Below, piece by piece: positions 41,539-49,571 of a stretch of 64,000 nucleotides of DNA; position 1 is the stretch's first letter, and every line of letters starts with the position of its first letter. The notes beneath the pieces were generated by a model. It searched no databases and had not been told where the DNA came from. It worked only from the letters and a program-made list of their open reading frames with translations. This DNA is from DT-110 sp030148525 (GTDB lineage: Bacteria; Bacteroidota; Bacteroidia; Chitinophagales; Saprospiraceae). The DNA lies in the NCBI GenBank assembly GCA_965227445.1, contig OZ245751.1, positions 2,542,001 through 2,606,000 on the forward strand. Direction: 5' to 3'. Made by a program: the position numbers and the translations under genes.

Positions 41539-42495
41539 TCAGGCATTTTCCACCTCGTATTTCAATCGCAGATTTTCGAGCATATCACTGGTCATGGTGG
41601 CCAGGTCGTATTCGGGTTTCCAGTTCCAGTCGGCACGTGCCCGGCTGTCCTCAATACTATTGGGCCAGGAATCAGCAATTTTTTGACGAAAGTCAGGAGC
41701 ATACCGGATGGTAAAATTCGGAATATATCGCTGGATCTCCGCCGCCACCTCGCCCGGCGAAAAACTCATGCCGGCCAGATTGTAAGAGGTACGCACGGTA
41801 ATTTGTTCAGCGGGAGCCTCCATCAATTCGATAGTCGCGCGAATGGCATCGTCCATATAGAGCATTGGTAACCTCGTCTCAGCACTCAAAAAACAGTCGA
41901 AGGGTTCTCCCAGTACGGCTTTGTGGTAAATATCAACTGCGTAGTCAGTGGTGCCGCCTCCGGGCATCGACTGGTATCCGATAATGCCCGGATACCGCAC
42001 TGAGCGGACGTCCACTCCGTACTTCTTGTGGTAATACTGACACCACTGCTCGCCTGCCACCTTGCTGATGCCGTAGACGGTGGTCGGCTGCATGATGGTG
42101 TCCTGAGGTGTCTCCCGGCGTGGCGTATTATCACCAAATACAGCAATAGAGCTGGGAAAGAAAAGCTGCAACTGATGGCTGCGGGCAGCCTCCAGTACAT
42201 TAAAAAGACTTTCCATATTGATTTGCCAGGCCTGGCGGGGATTCTGTTCACCCTTGGCCGACAGAATAGCTGCCAAATGGTAAATAGTGGTAATCTCGTA
42301 TTGCCGGATCAGCTGTTCCAGGCGCTCACTATCCAGGGCATCCAGGCGCTCGAAAGGTCCTTCTGTTTTTTGCTCCGGATCCCGGATATCGGTGGCGATC
42401 ACCTGATTAGCCCCCACTCGCTGGCGCAACTCCTGAGTGAGTACAGAGCCAATCTGCCCGTTGGCACCGGTTATTAATATACGTGTTTGGTTCAT
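41539..42495 (-). CDS. L-threonine 3-dehydrogenase, SDR (epimerase-like) type
   Basis: 318 residues. Extended SDR fold: NAD-binding GANGQIGSVL near the N-terminus, acidic residue after strand 2 (IATDIRD), catalytic Y-x3-K in VYGISKVAGEQW. PGIIGYQSMPGGGTTDYAVDIYH is typical of the UDP-galactose-4-epimerase-like threonine dehydrogenases known from Bacteroidota (e.g. Flavobacterium frigidimaris). Adjacency to kbl supports this over a sugar epimerase. It oxidises threonine to 2-amino-3-ketobutyrate, which Kbl takes over. Cytoplasmic. Confidence 0.92.
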   Translation of the reverse strand: MNQTRILITGANGQIGSVLTQELRQRVGANQVIATDIRDPEQKTEGPFERLDALDSERLEQLIRQYEITTIYHLAAILSAKGEQNPRQAWQINMESLFNVLEAARSHQLQLFFPSSIAVFGDNTPRRETPQDTIMQPTTVYGISKVAGEQWCQYYHKKYGVDVRSVRYPGIIGYQSMPGGGTTDYAVDIYHKAVLGEPFDCFLSAETRLPMLYMDDAIRATIELMEAPAEQITVRTSYNLAGMSFSPGEVAAEIQRYIPNFTIRYAPDFRQKIADSWPNSIEDSRARADWNWKPEYDLATMTSDMLENLRLKYEVENA

Positions 42496-42583
42496 AGTTG
42501 GTTAGGCTCTTAAAAGAATCATGGTCCGGAGCTTTGATGCCTTTCCGGCCTCCGCAAAACTAACGATTTTCCGCGGTTTCCGT

Positions 42584-43042
42584 TCAGCTATGCTGGTCCG
42601 GATATGCGGGTATTTCATCCAAAAAGGTAAAAGATTCGGTCTCGAAATCAATGGCGCACACGTAGTTATCAGGCCCGTTACTCACCCATAAATACGGTAC
42701 TCTTAACGACATATTATAGGTGGCTATCTGCCGAAAGACTGCCTCGTTCACCGGTATGGAAGGTGCCTTGCACTCCACCAACAGGAAGGGCTGCATATCC
42801 GGGTCGTAGACGAGCACATCACTGCGACGGTACATTCCATTCACGGTTAGTCCACGCTCCAGGGTAATCCGGTTGCGGTTGCAACCACATTCCGCAATCA
42901 GATGGTGGACGATGAGTTGGCGGACCATCTCTTCCGGTTGTAAAACCAGCCATTTACGGCGGACTACGTCCCAGATCATCCGTTTTCCATGCACCGCTTT
43001 GATCTCCAGTTTATGTTGTTGCCCGATCAGGTCCAGATTCAT
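42584..43042 (-). CDS. HsdR_N-type (PD-D/ExK) small nuclease-like protein
   Basis: 152 residues. It matches the stand-alone type I restriction R-subunit N-terminal domain: a small N-terminal beta segment, VRRKWLVLQPEEMVRQLIVHHLI, then RSDVLVYDPDMQPFLLVECKAPS with the D...E-C-K residues of a PD-(D/E)xK nuclease core, followed by VFRQIATYNMSLRVPYLWVSNGPDNYVCAID. There is no helicase, specificity or methylase gene nearby, so it is not part of a restriction system here. Such solo proteins are common in Bacteroidota and uncharacterised. It lies between the Omp28-like gene and tdh. Confidence 0.85.
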   Translation of the reverse strand: MNLDLIGQQHKLEIKAVHGKRMIWDVVRRKWLVLQPEEMVRQLIVHHLIAECGCNRNRITLERGLTVNGMYRRSDVLVYDPDMQPFLLVECKAPSIPVNEAVFRQIATYNMSLRVPYLWVSNGPDNYVCAIDFETESFTFLDEIPAYPDQHS

Positions 43043-43071
43043 GTATTATTCTATTGCTTTCGCAAAAAAAA

Positions 43072-44139
43072 CTACTGCCGTAAAAATGGCAGGTGCAGTA
43101 CCCCTCTCCCATCGGTCAGCCTCAGCACAAAGGTGCCCGATTCAAGGTCCGACACATCAATGGTCTGCCGGTGGCTAGCTTGACCTATAGATTGCCATTC
43201 TCCATACATTCGGTTGCGCCCCGACACATCCATGATCGACCATTCCAGGTTACGGTTGGCCTGCTCAAGCGCTATATCCAGGGAAAGCTCACTCGTTACC
43301 GGATTCCCCAGAATACGGAATTGACCTGCCAGAGCAGGTTGCGCGGTTCGGGTGGATTGCATTAGGGAGTAGCTACTGCTTCCCGTGGTATTCACCACCT
43401 GTATCTGGTCATCGGAATCGTCCCAGATAACCGCCAGGATCATTACGTTTTGCATATCGTATTCTTCGGGCAGAGTGTAAAAAAGCTCGGTATTAAAACG
43501 CTCACCAGCCGTGGTGGTTCCGGAGTGCAGCAGGGTACCAAAAGGGTTCGCTGTGAGGGACTCTCGCAATACATTTGTGTGGGTCGCCGAAGAAGATCGA
43601 CTGGCCTGTTCTTCGCGAACCGATCGCTCTACCAGATAAAGTCCCAGGCGGTATGAGCCCTCTGCTTCGGATTGAAAGAACTCCATGGCGGCCCGTACGC
43701 GCAAACTGCGGGAGACGGGTTCGTAGGCCAATGCCAAACCGGCTTGTACGACCGGTGTAGTCGTATTCAACACCTCAATCTGATCCTGGATAGAGGTTTC
43801 TACGGAAGGTGTTCCTGAGCCGACCACTTCTTCGCCCACGTAAAAGCGGGGCTGAGAAAAAGCAGACTCGAAGGCATCGATCCAGGCTTCTGCTACCTCA
43901 CTGTGCAGCAAACTGCCGGAGCTATGATGAGCCTTAACAAAGACTGCCTGGGTGCTATCGTACTCATTTTCCAGGCGTTCCATCATATCCCATGCGAACC
44001 CGCCACAAATAGTGCACCAGGTGGCCGTGCGCTTGGTCACCAGCGCCTTTTGGGTGGCAGAAACGGAAATCTGTTCCTGGGCCTGGAGAAACAGACCGGC
44101 AGCCCAACAAAAAGCGATACACAATGCAAAACGTTTCAT
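43072..44139 (-). CDS. Omp28-like T9SS protein with a C-x2-C thioredoxin-like site
   Basis: 355 residues with a signal peptide (MKRFALCIAFCWAAGLFLQA). Residues ~33-60 hold ATWCTICGGFAWD, a thioredoxin-like C-T-I-C pair as in Omp28-family proteins (Porphyromonas Omp28 type). A beta-rich central part follows, then a T9SS type A sorting domain (FRILGNPVTSELSLDIAL ... LESGTFVLRLTDGRGVLHLPFLRQ). It should be secreted or surface-bound. A redox or metal-binding role of the Cys pair is an inference. It lies 7 bases after tilS, so it is probably in the same transcript. Confidence 0.82.
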   Translation of the reverse strand: MKRFALCIAFCWAAGLFLQAQEQISVSATQKALVTKRTATWCTICGGFAWDMMERLENEYDSTQAVFVKAHHSSGSLLHSEVAEAWIDAFESAFSQPRFYVGEEVVGSGTPSVETSIQDQIEVLNTTTPVVQAGLALAYEPVSRSLRVRAAMEFFQSEAEGSYRLGLYLVERSVREEQASRSSSATHTNVLRESLTANPFGTLLHSGTTTAGERFNTELFYTLPEEYDMQNVMILAVIWDDSDDQIQVVNTTGSSSYSLMQSTRTAQPALAGQFRILGNPVTSELSLDIALEQANRNLEWSIMDVSGRNRMYGEWQSIGQASHRQTIDVSDLESGTFVLRLTDGRGVLHLPFLRQ

Positions 44140-44146
44140 GAGGTCA

Positions 44147-45511
44147 TTAATTTATGGGTGAATTCGATAAGTAGATGCATTCAATAATGGACTCAGTCGC
44201 TTCGGTAAGCCGAAATCGGTGATCTAGCCGATGCCCCACCAACCAACAGATCCGATCGGTGGCATCCACCAGCAACCAGGCATTCTCCTTTTGGTAACGC
44301 GACCATTTCTCATCGACAAAATAATCTTTTAGCTTTTTGGTGTGCCCGTCCATTCCAAAAGGCTGAAAACGATCACCGGCCTTCCAGCGACGCAGGTACA
44401 GGGGAAAGGTCAGCTGGCGGGCATCCATCAAAGCGACCATGGAATCACTTCGTATATTTGCGGGGCGTTGCTTGGGACCGGATATCACCAACATCCCCTC
44501 CGGCAAATGGAGGGTGCCAGGCTGAGAAAGAGTAAATGGATGATGATCCGCCCCTCCTCTTTTTCGGATCTTCAGTACAGACCGATCGATCAGCACTTCA
44601 CTGGTTTCCGTCTGGAACCACTTGCCCGTATGCTCAGCTTGCAGGGCTTGCCAGATATCGCAAGCAACCGGACGGGAAACCCCATAAGGCCGCAAAAACT
44701 CAAAAAGCAAGGTGGGGGCAAAGCCTTTTTTCATAACCGGTTGCAGATCCACGGTCACGACCTCTTCATCGCCCAAAGACACCAACTCCTCGCGCCAGTA
44801 TTCCAGGGCCCACTGCACTAATTGCTGAGTTTGTTGTAAGTGGTCAATCGTGCGCCCTACAGCCGCATCGAAAGCGGGGTTGATATTCCGGAAGACAGGT
44901 AAAATATCGTGTCTGATCTTATTGCGCTGATATTTGCGTTCGGCATTGGAATCATCTTCCCGGTGTGCAAGGTGCCGCTGACGGTAATAGGTTTCCAGAT
45001 CGCCCTTCCCAAACCCCAATAGCGGGCGCAGCACCCGCCCGTTAATAGCCGGTATGCCCGTGAGTCCGGACAGTCCGGTCCCCCGGCTCAGGTTGATAAA
45101 TAGCGTTTCAATGGAATCCTGGCGGTGATGAGCGGTGAGGATCCAGTCGTAATCTTGTTCACGGCGAATACGCTCCAGCCATTCGTACCGCAGATCACGG
45201 GCCGTTTCCTGAATACTCTTACCCGTTTGCCGGGCCTGGGCCAGGGTATCGAAACGGATGGAATAAAAAGGAATCTGGTACCTTCTGGAAAGACTGTCGG
45301 CAAAAGCCTCGTCCCCATCCGATGCGTCGCCACGCAATTGAAAATTGCAATGAGCAACACCCACCGACAGACGCGATTGGCGGCATAGGTCCAATAGGAC
45401 CACCGAATCCAAACCACCGCTCAGGGCAAGCAGAAAGCGGTCCTGCTCCCGGTTCACACCGGGCAGGGCTGAAAGGGCTTCCAGGAAAGCCTGAGCCAGG
45501 GTTTGTTCCAT
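44147..45511 (-). CDS. tilS: tRNA(Ile)-lysidine synthase
   Basis: About 454 residues from the ATG at 45509-45511; a TTG five codons upstream is less likely. The N-terminal N-type ATP pyrophosphatase has the PP-loop LLALSGGLDSVVLLDL, then HCNFQLRGDASDGDEAF, ETARDLRYEWLERI and LTAHHRQDSIETLFINLSRGTGLSGLTG. The C-terminal TilS domains include RRWKAGDRFQPFGMDGHTKKLKDYFVDEKW. The enzyme makes lysidine at C34 of tRNA-Ile(CAU), so AUA codons are read as Ile. Essential in most bacteria. It starts 21 bases after the aspartate kinase gene. Confidence 0.95.
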   Translation of the reverse strand: MEQTLAQAFLEALSALPGVNREQDRFLLALSGGLDSVVLLDLCRQSRLSVGVAHCNFQLRGDASDGDEAFADSLSRRYQIPFYSIRFDTLAQARQTGKSIQETARDLRYEWLERIRREQDYDWILTAHHRQDSIETLFINLSRGTGLSGLTGIPAINGRVLRPLLGFGKGDLETYYRQRHLAHREDDSNAERKYQRNKIRHDILPVFRNINPAFDAAVGRTIDHLQQTQQLVQWALEYWREELVSLGDEEVVTVDLQPVMKKGFAPTLLFEFLRPYGVSRPVACDIWQALQAEHTGKWFQTETSEVLIDRSVLKIRKRGGADHHPFTLSQPGTLHLPEGMLVISGPKQRPANIRSDSMVALMDARQLTFPLYLRRWKAGDRFQPFGMDGHTKKLKDYFVDEKWSRYQKENAWLLVDATDRICWLVGHRLDHRFRLTEATESIIECIYLSNSPIN

Positions 45512-45532
45512 GCGTACAAGGTACAAAAAAGG

Positions 45533-46843
45533 TCAGTCCACTACCACTCCCGGTTTGCGCTGAATGGTGGGGACATCCTTGACTACCATCTGCACCGTTC
45601 CGCGGTGCCGCTCCTCCAAGAGCACCACTTTGCCTCGGCGCAGGTTCTCGAAAATATCCGGCTGGGAATGGCGGATGGTAATAAGCTCCAGGTCGCGGTC
45701 TATCAACACGTTGAAGTTCTCACTAATGCGCTCGGCGAAGGTATCGACCTTATCGTCGATATCGTTCACACAGATATTGAAATTGATGGCCGAGTTTTGC
45801 ATGAGATTCACTTGCAGTCGCAGATCGGCAATGATGTTAAAAAGATAACTCATGTGGTGTTCCGCTACAAAGGAGAAGTCCCTGGTAGAAATCTGCAGCA
45901 GCGCCTGATCGCGTTCTACGGCCACCATCGAAGGGTAGGTATCATCCACGTCGGCGGTAATGAGGGTGCCGGTCCCCGTAGGTTCGACAAACGACTTGAC
46001 GTAAAGCGGAATGCTCTTATTTTGCAGGGGCTTAATAGTCTTCGGATGGATAACCTTCGCGCCGTAATAGGTCATTTCAATGGCCTCTTTGTACGACAAG
46101 CGGTCGAGTTTAACTACGTTTTTGAACAGGCGCGGATCGGCCGTAAGCACTCCGGGGACATCCTTCCAGATGGTCATACTTTGGGCATCCAGGCAAAAGG
46201 AAAAAATAGCTGCCGTGTAGTCGGAGCCTTCACGGCCCAGGGTGGTTGTGAAATTCTCGGTAGTGCTGCCGATGAATCCCTGGGTCAGCACAAATGATCC
46301 TTTCTCCAATTTAGGCGGTACCGTTTTTTGGGCACGGGACACCGTTTCATCCCACTGTACCCAACCCTCGCGGAAAATGTTATCGGTGATCACGATATCG
46401 CGGGCATCCAGCCATTCAGTGGGCATAGAAAGACTATTAAGGTAGGCGTGCAGAATGCGGGAGCTGGCCAGTTCCCCCGTGGAGACGATCTGGTCGTACA
46501 TATAGTCGTAGTTTTCGTGGGGCGGCTCTTCCAGCACCCATTCTACCTCTACGAAGGTATCGTTGAGCAGGGCGAAGACATCGTGTTCATTACCAAGTAA
46601 TTCCTGAGCAACGAGGTAGTGCTGCTTTTTGATATCTTCCAGCAGGCGCGTAGCTTCGCCATTCTCTTGCGCATGTGCCTCTACTACTTCTTCCAGGGCA
46701 TTCGTAACTTTACCCATGGCCGAAACGACAATGACCAGCTTATGATCGGTATACTGTTGCAGGATGGTACCGACATTGCGGATGGATGCCGCATCCTTGA
46801 TCGATGACCCCCCGAACTTAAAAACTTCAATTGGTTTCTTCAT
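45533..46843 (-). CDS. lysC: Aspartate kinase (monofunctional)
   Basis: 436 residues from the ATG at 46841-46843; an upstream extension to 47005 is not credible because it precedes the kinase motif with no domain. N-terminal MKKPIEVFKFGGSSIKD is the family start. KLVIVVSAMGKVTNALEE, GELASSRILHAYL, TTLGREGSDYTAAIFSFCLDAQSMTIWKDVPGVLTADPR and PKTIKPLQNKSIPLYVKSF are kinase motifs. The C-terminal ~130 residues are two ACT domains for feedback control. It catalyses the first step to lysine, threonine and methionine. It is divergent from the amidase gene, with 145 bases between them. Confidence 0.94.
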   Translation of the reverse strand: MKKPIEVFKFGGSSIKDAASIRNVGTILQQYTDHKLVIVVSAMGKVTNALEEVVEAHAQENGEATRLLEDIKKQHYLVAQELLGNEHDVFALLNDTFVEVEWVLEEPPHENYDYMYDQIVSTGELASSRILHAYLNSLSMPTEWLDARDIVITDNIFREGWVQWDETVSRAQKTVPPKLEKGSFVLTQGFIGSTTENFTTTLGREGSDYTAAIFSFCLDAQSMTIWKDVPGVLTADPRLFKNVVKLDRLSYKEAIEMTYYGAKVIHPKTIKPLQNKSIPLYVKSFVEPTGTGTLITADVDDTYPSMVAVERDQALLQISTRDFSFVAEHHMSYLFNIIADLRLQVNLMQNSAINFNICVNDIDDKVDTFAERISENFNVLIDRDLELITIRHSQPDIFENLRRGKVVLLEERHRGTVQMVVKDVPTIQRKPGVVVD

Positions 46844-46958
46844 AGTGACTATTTTTGCGCAAGCGGAGCTATGCCCGCAAACGTAAAACCTTTTTAGCAA
46901 AAGATGGATACTACCGCTTAGATAATAGCTCCGCAGTGATTCCTGTTCTATTTTTATC

Positions 46959-46970
46959 GCCCTTTCGGGC
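46959..46970. repeat. TTTC-loop hairpin GCCC-TTTC-GGGC
   Basis: A short perfect hairpin with the same TTTC loop as the GGC-TTTC-GCC motifs, in the lysC/amidase divergent region. On the plus strand it is followed by As, so it is not a terminator for either gene. Confidence 0.5.
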
Positions 46971-46988
46971 AAAAAAACAACAAATGCA

Positions 46989-48647
46989 ATGATGAACAAA
47001 CGCAACTGGCAGGGACTAATTCTGCTACTACTGGTTTTCGCCCTGGGTGGACTGACCAGCCTCGTGCTCAGCGAAGAACTTACGGGTGGCGACGTGCAAA
47101 GTGCGGCCGAGGTGGCCGGGCTGTCATTTACGGATTCGGAGATCGAACTGATGCTACCCGACCTGGAAAATGCCCGGGAAGACTATGCAGCCAACCGGGA
47201 ACGCGAGATCGACAACGGTCTGGCACCGGCACTAGTGTTTAATCCCATCCTGCCGGGGATCGCTATTCCCGACGAACAGGCGGATATCCGGTACTCGGAG
47301 CCGGTGAGGGTCACCCTGCCGGCCGATCGCGATGAGCTCGCCTGGATGACCGTACGCGAGCTGGCTGAGCTTATCCGCTCCCAACAGATCACCTCGGTGG
47401 AGCTCACCGAATTTTTCCTGGATCGCCTGCGCACCTACAACGATACCCTGCACTGCGTGGTCACCCTCACCGAGGAGCGTGCTCTGGCTGCTGCCCGCCA
47501 GGCCGACGCGGAGATTGCCCGTGGGCAATACCAGGGACTGTTGCATGGCATCCCCTATGGAGCCAAGGATCTGCTGGCAGCAAAAGGGTATCCGACTACC
47601 TGGGGCGCAACTCCGTATAAAGAACAAACCATCGATATGGACGCAACGGTCATCGAGCGACTCGACGGAGCCGGAGCTGTATTGGTCGCCAAGCTCACTC
47701 TGGGTGCCCTGGCCTGGGGCGATGTGTGGTTTGGTGGTCGCACGCGCAACCCGTGGAATGCAGCGACTGGCTCTAGTGGCAGTAGTGCGGGGTCTGCCTC
47801 GGCCGTTTCGGCTGGCCTGGTACCCTTTGCGATCGGTACGGAGACCCTGGGGTCCATTGTGTCGCCATCCACTGTTTGTGGTGTGACCGGCCTGCGGCCC
47901 ACCTTCGGACGGGTATCGCGCCACGGAGCTATGGCCCTGAGCTGGACCATGGATAAGATTGGTCCCATTGCTCGTTCAGCCGAGGATTGTGCCATTATTT
48001 TTGAAGCTATTCACGGTCCCGACGGTCAGGATTTCCATATGTACGACGCACCTTTCAACTACGACGGGACAGCCGATCCGACTGCCATCAAAGTAGGCTA
48101 CCTGAAAAGTGCCTTTGAGAATGATTACGGCTTTAAAGCGCAGGATAGTATCAGCTTGCAGGTGCTGCGCGACCTGGGCTACGAGTTGGTGCCGGTCGAA
48201 TTACCGGAGGCACCGGAATTGGGTATCATCCTCTCGGCCGAGGCCGCTGCTGCATTTGATGAATTGACCCGCAGCAACCGGGACGATGAGTTAGTACGGC
48301 AGCAACGCCGGGCGTGGCCCAACACCTTCCGGGCAGGGCGCTTGATCCCGGCGGTGGAATACATACAGGCCAATCGCCTGCGCACACAGTTATGCCTGGA
48401 CATGGAGGAGGTGTTTGAGCAAGTCGATGTGTACGTGCATCCGAGCTGGTCGAGCACCAGCCTGGGGATTACCAACCACACCGGACACCCGGCAGTAGTA
48501 GTCCCCAATGGCTTTCGCCAAAATGGGTTGCCGACCAGTATTACGTTCACGGCCGGATTATTTGAAGAAGGCAAGGCCCTGCGGGTCGCCAAAGCCTTTC
48601 AGGACGCTACCGACTGGGACGAGCAGCATCCGCCGCTGACGCAGTAG
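46989..48647 (+). CDS. Exported amidase-signature hydrolase
   Basis: 552 residues; ATG at 46989 or 46992. The N-terminal hydrophobic segment GLILLLLVFALGGLTSLVLS acts as signal peptide or anchor. After a ~100-residue region comes the amidase signature fold with the Ser-cisSer-Lys set: GIPYGAKDLLAAKG (Lys), ATGSSGSSAGSASAVSAGLVPFAIGTETLGSIVSPSTVCGVTGLRP (Ser residues). This differs from GatA in being exported. The substrate could be a peptide or aryl amide in the periplasm. There is no GatB/C neighbour, so I reject a tRNA-amidation role. It is followed directly by the triplicated dispersed element. Confidence 0.9.
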   Translation: MMNKRNWQGLILLLLVFALGGLTSLVLSEELTGGDVQSAAEVAGLSFTDSEIELMLPDLENAREDYAANREREIDNGLAPALVFNPILPGIAIPDEQADIRYSEPVRVTLPADRDELAWMTVRELAELIRSQQITSVELTEFFLDRLRTYNDTLHCVVTLTEERALAAARQADAEIARGQYQGLLHGIPYGAKDLLAAKGYPTTWGATPYKEQTIDMDATVIERLDGAGAVLVAKLTLGALAWGDVWFGGRTRNPWNAATGSSGSSAGSASAVSAGLVPFAIGTETLGSIVSPSTVCGVTGLRPTFGRVSRHGAMALSWTMDKIGPIARSAEDCAIIFEAIHGPDGQDFHMYDAPFNYDGTADPTAIKVGYLKSAFENDYGFKAQDSISLQVLRDLGYELVPVELPEAPELGIILSAEAAAAFDELTRSNRDDELVRQQRRAWPNTFRAGRLIPAVEYIQANRLRTQLCLDMEEVFEQVDVYVHPSWSSTSLGITNHTGHPAVVVPNGFRQNGLPTSITFTAGLFEEGKALRVAKAFQDATDWDEQHPPLTQ

Positions 48648-48650
48648 TGC

Positions 48651-49220
48651 GCGGAGACTGAAGGGGACGAAGGGACTGCAGCGACTTAAGGGACTTGCCT
48701 GAGCCGGGTTGCCCCGTTGTGCCTGGTTGCTGCATCTTTGTTCTTATCTGCGTTGTGCGTGGAGCGTCGAGCGACGGGCGTGGCCCACCTTCGTCCGTAC
48801 GGACTCCGGCGGGCGCGGAGGGGACGGTTGCTGACTTCACTCCCACCGCTAAAGCGGATGGGCTTAAACAGCCAATTGCCCACTGGAGACTGAAGGGAAA
48901 GAAGGGACTGTAGCGACTTGAGGGACTTGCCTGAGCCGGGTTACCTCGTTGTGCCTGGTTGCTGCATCTCTGCTCTTATCTGCGTGGAGCGTCGAGCGTC
49001 GGGCGTGGCCCTCCTTCGTCCGTACGGACTCCGGCGGGCGCGGAGGGGACGGTTGCTGACTTCACTCCCACCGCTAAAGCGGATGGGCTTAAACAGCCAA
49101 TTGCCCACTGGAGACTGAAGGGAAAGAAGGGACTGTAGCGACTTGAGGGACTTGCCTGAGCCGGGTTACCTCGTTGTGCCTGGTTGCTGCATCTCTGCTC
49201 TTATCTGCGTGGAGCGTCGA
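48651..49220 (+). repeat. Tandem triplicate of the 225-base dispersed element
   Basis: Copies one and two are complete and copy three is truncated at its heptamer run. The second and third copies are offset by exactly 225 bases. The first and second are offset by 232, the difference being one extra heptamer in the GCGTNGA run of copy one (48750-48784 against 48982-49009). Each full copy has the palindrome GTCCGTACGGAC (48793-48804, 49018-49029) and the CCCACCGC / GCGGATGGG hairpin (48842-48862, 49067-49087). Confidence 0.92.
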
Positions 49221-49290
49221 GCATTGAGCATTGAGCATTCAGCACTGAGCACTGCCTACCGGAGACTGCCAACTGAGAACCGAAGACTAC
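49207..49290. repeat. Heptamer array crossing three cores, 12 units
   Basis: GCGTGGA, GCGTCGA, GCATTGA, GCATTGA, GCATTCA, GCACTGA, GCACTGC, CTACCGG, AGACTGC, CAACTGA, GAACCGA, AGACTAC. The element's own GCGTNGA run passes into the GCATTGA family and then the ACTGC family without a phase shift. Confidence 0.88.
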
Positions 49291-49377
49291 CCACCCCTCC
49301 TTTTGGCGAAAGCCCGAAAAAGAAGATTAGTACCACAATGAATAGGTATTTTTAACAACTATTTTGGTTTTTTCTGA

Positions 49378-49385
49378 TATATTTG
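49378..49385 (+). promoter_or_regulatory. Putative -7 element of the giant surface-protein gene
   Basis: TATATTTG matches TAnnTTTG exactly. A T-rich stretch lies upstream but no exact TTTG at the ideal spacing. It implies a leader of roughly 180 bases before the ATG at 49572 or 49590. Confidence 0.45.
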
Positions 49386-49571
49386 TCGTGTTAACAGCGT
49401 TTCACTGGCCTTCTTACCAAATTCTTCTCTCTCATTCTTCAAATTCTGACCATTGCCGATTCCGGCAATACTGATTCGCACGTCCCGGTACCAGCTAACG
49501 AAAGTACTTTGAGATAAGCCATCTCCTGATGGCCAGGCTATTCACATAACACATTGCATACGCAGCACCGT

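Larger units (their letters stand above)
48648..49571. other. Long intergenic region of tandem dispersed elements and heptamers
   Basis: Over 900 bases without a gene. Three head-to-tail copies of the dispersed element (48651-49220) run into a heptamer array (49207-49290), then an imperfect TTTC-loop hairpin (49302-49317), then the leader of the giant gene. Small frames across it are repeat artefacts. Confidence 0.75.

Noticed and set aside
42584..43042. Type I restriction system
   Set aside because: Only an HsdR N-terminal-like domain is present; no helicase, HsdM or HsdS is nearby.
46959..46970. Terminator between lysC and the amidase gene
   Set aside because: The genes are divergent, and the hairpin has As after it on the plus strand and no T-tract in a useful orientation.
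46844..47005. N-terminal extension of aspartate kinase
   Set aside because: The kinase begins with the canonical MKKPIEVFKFGGSS at 46843. The extension would overlap the divergent amidase gene start and has no domain.
46989..48647. GatA subunit of the tRNA amidotransferase
   Set aside because: The protein has an N-terminal export segment and no GatB or GatC neighbour.
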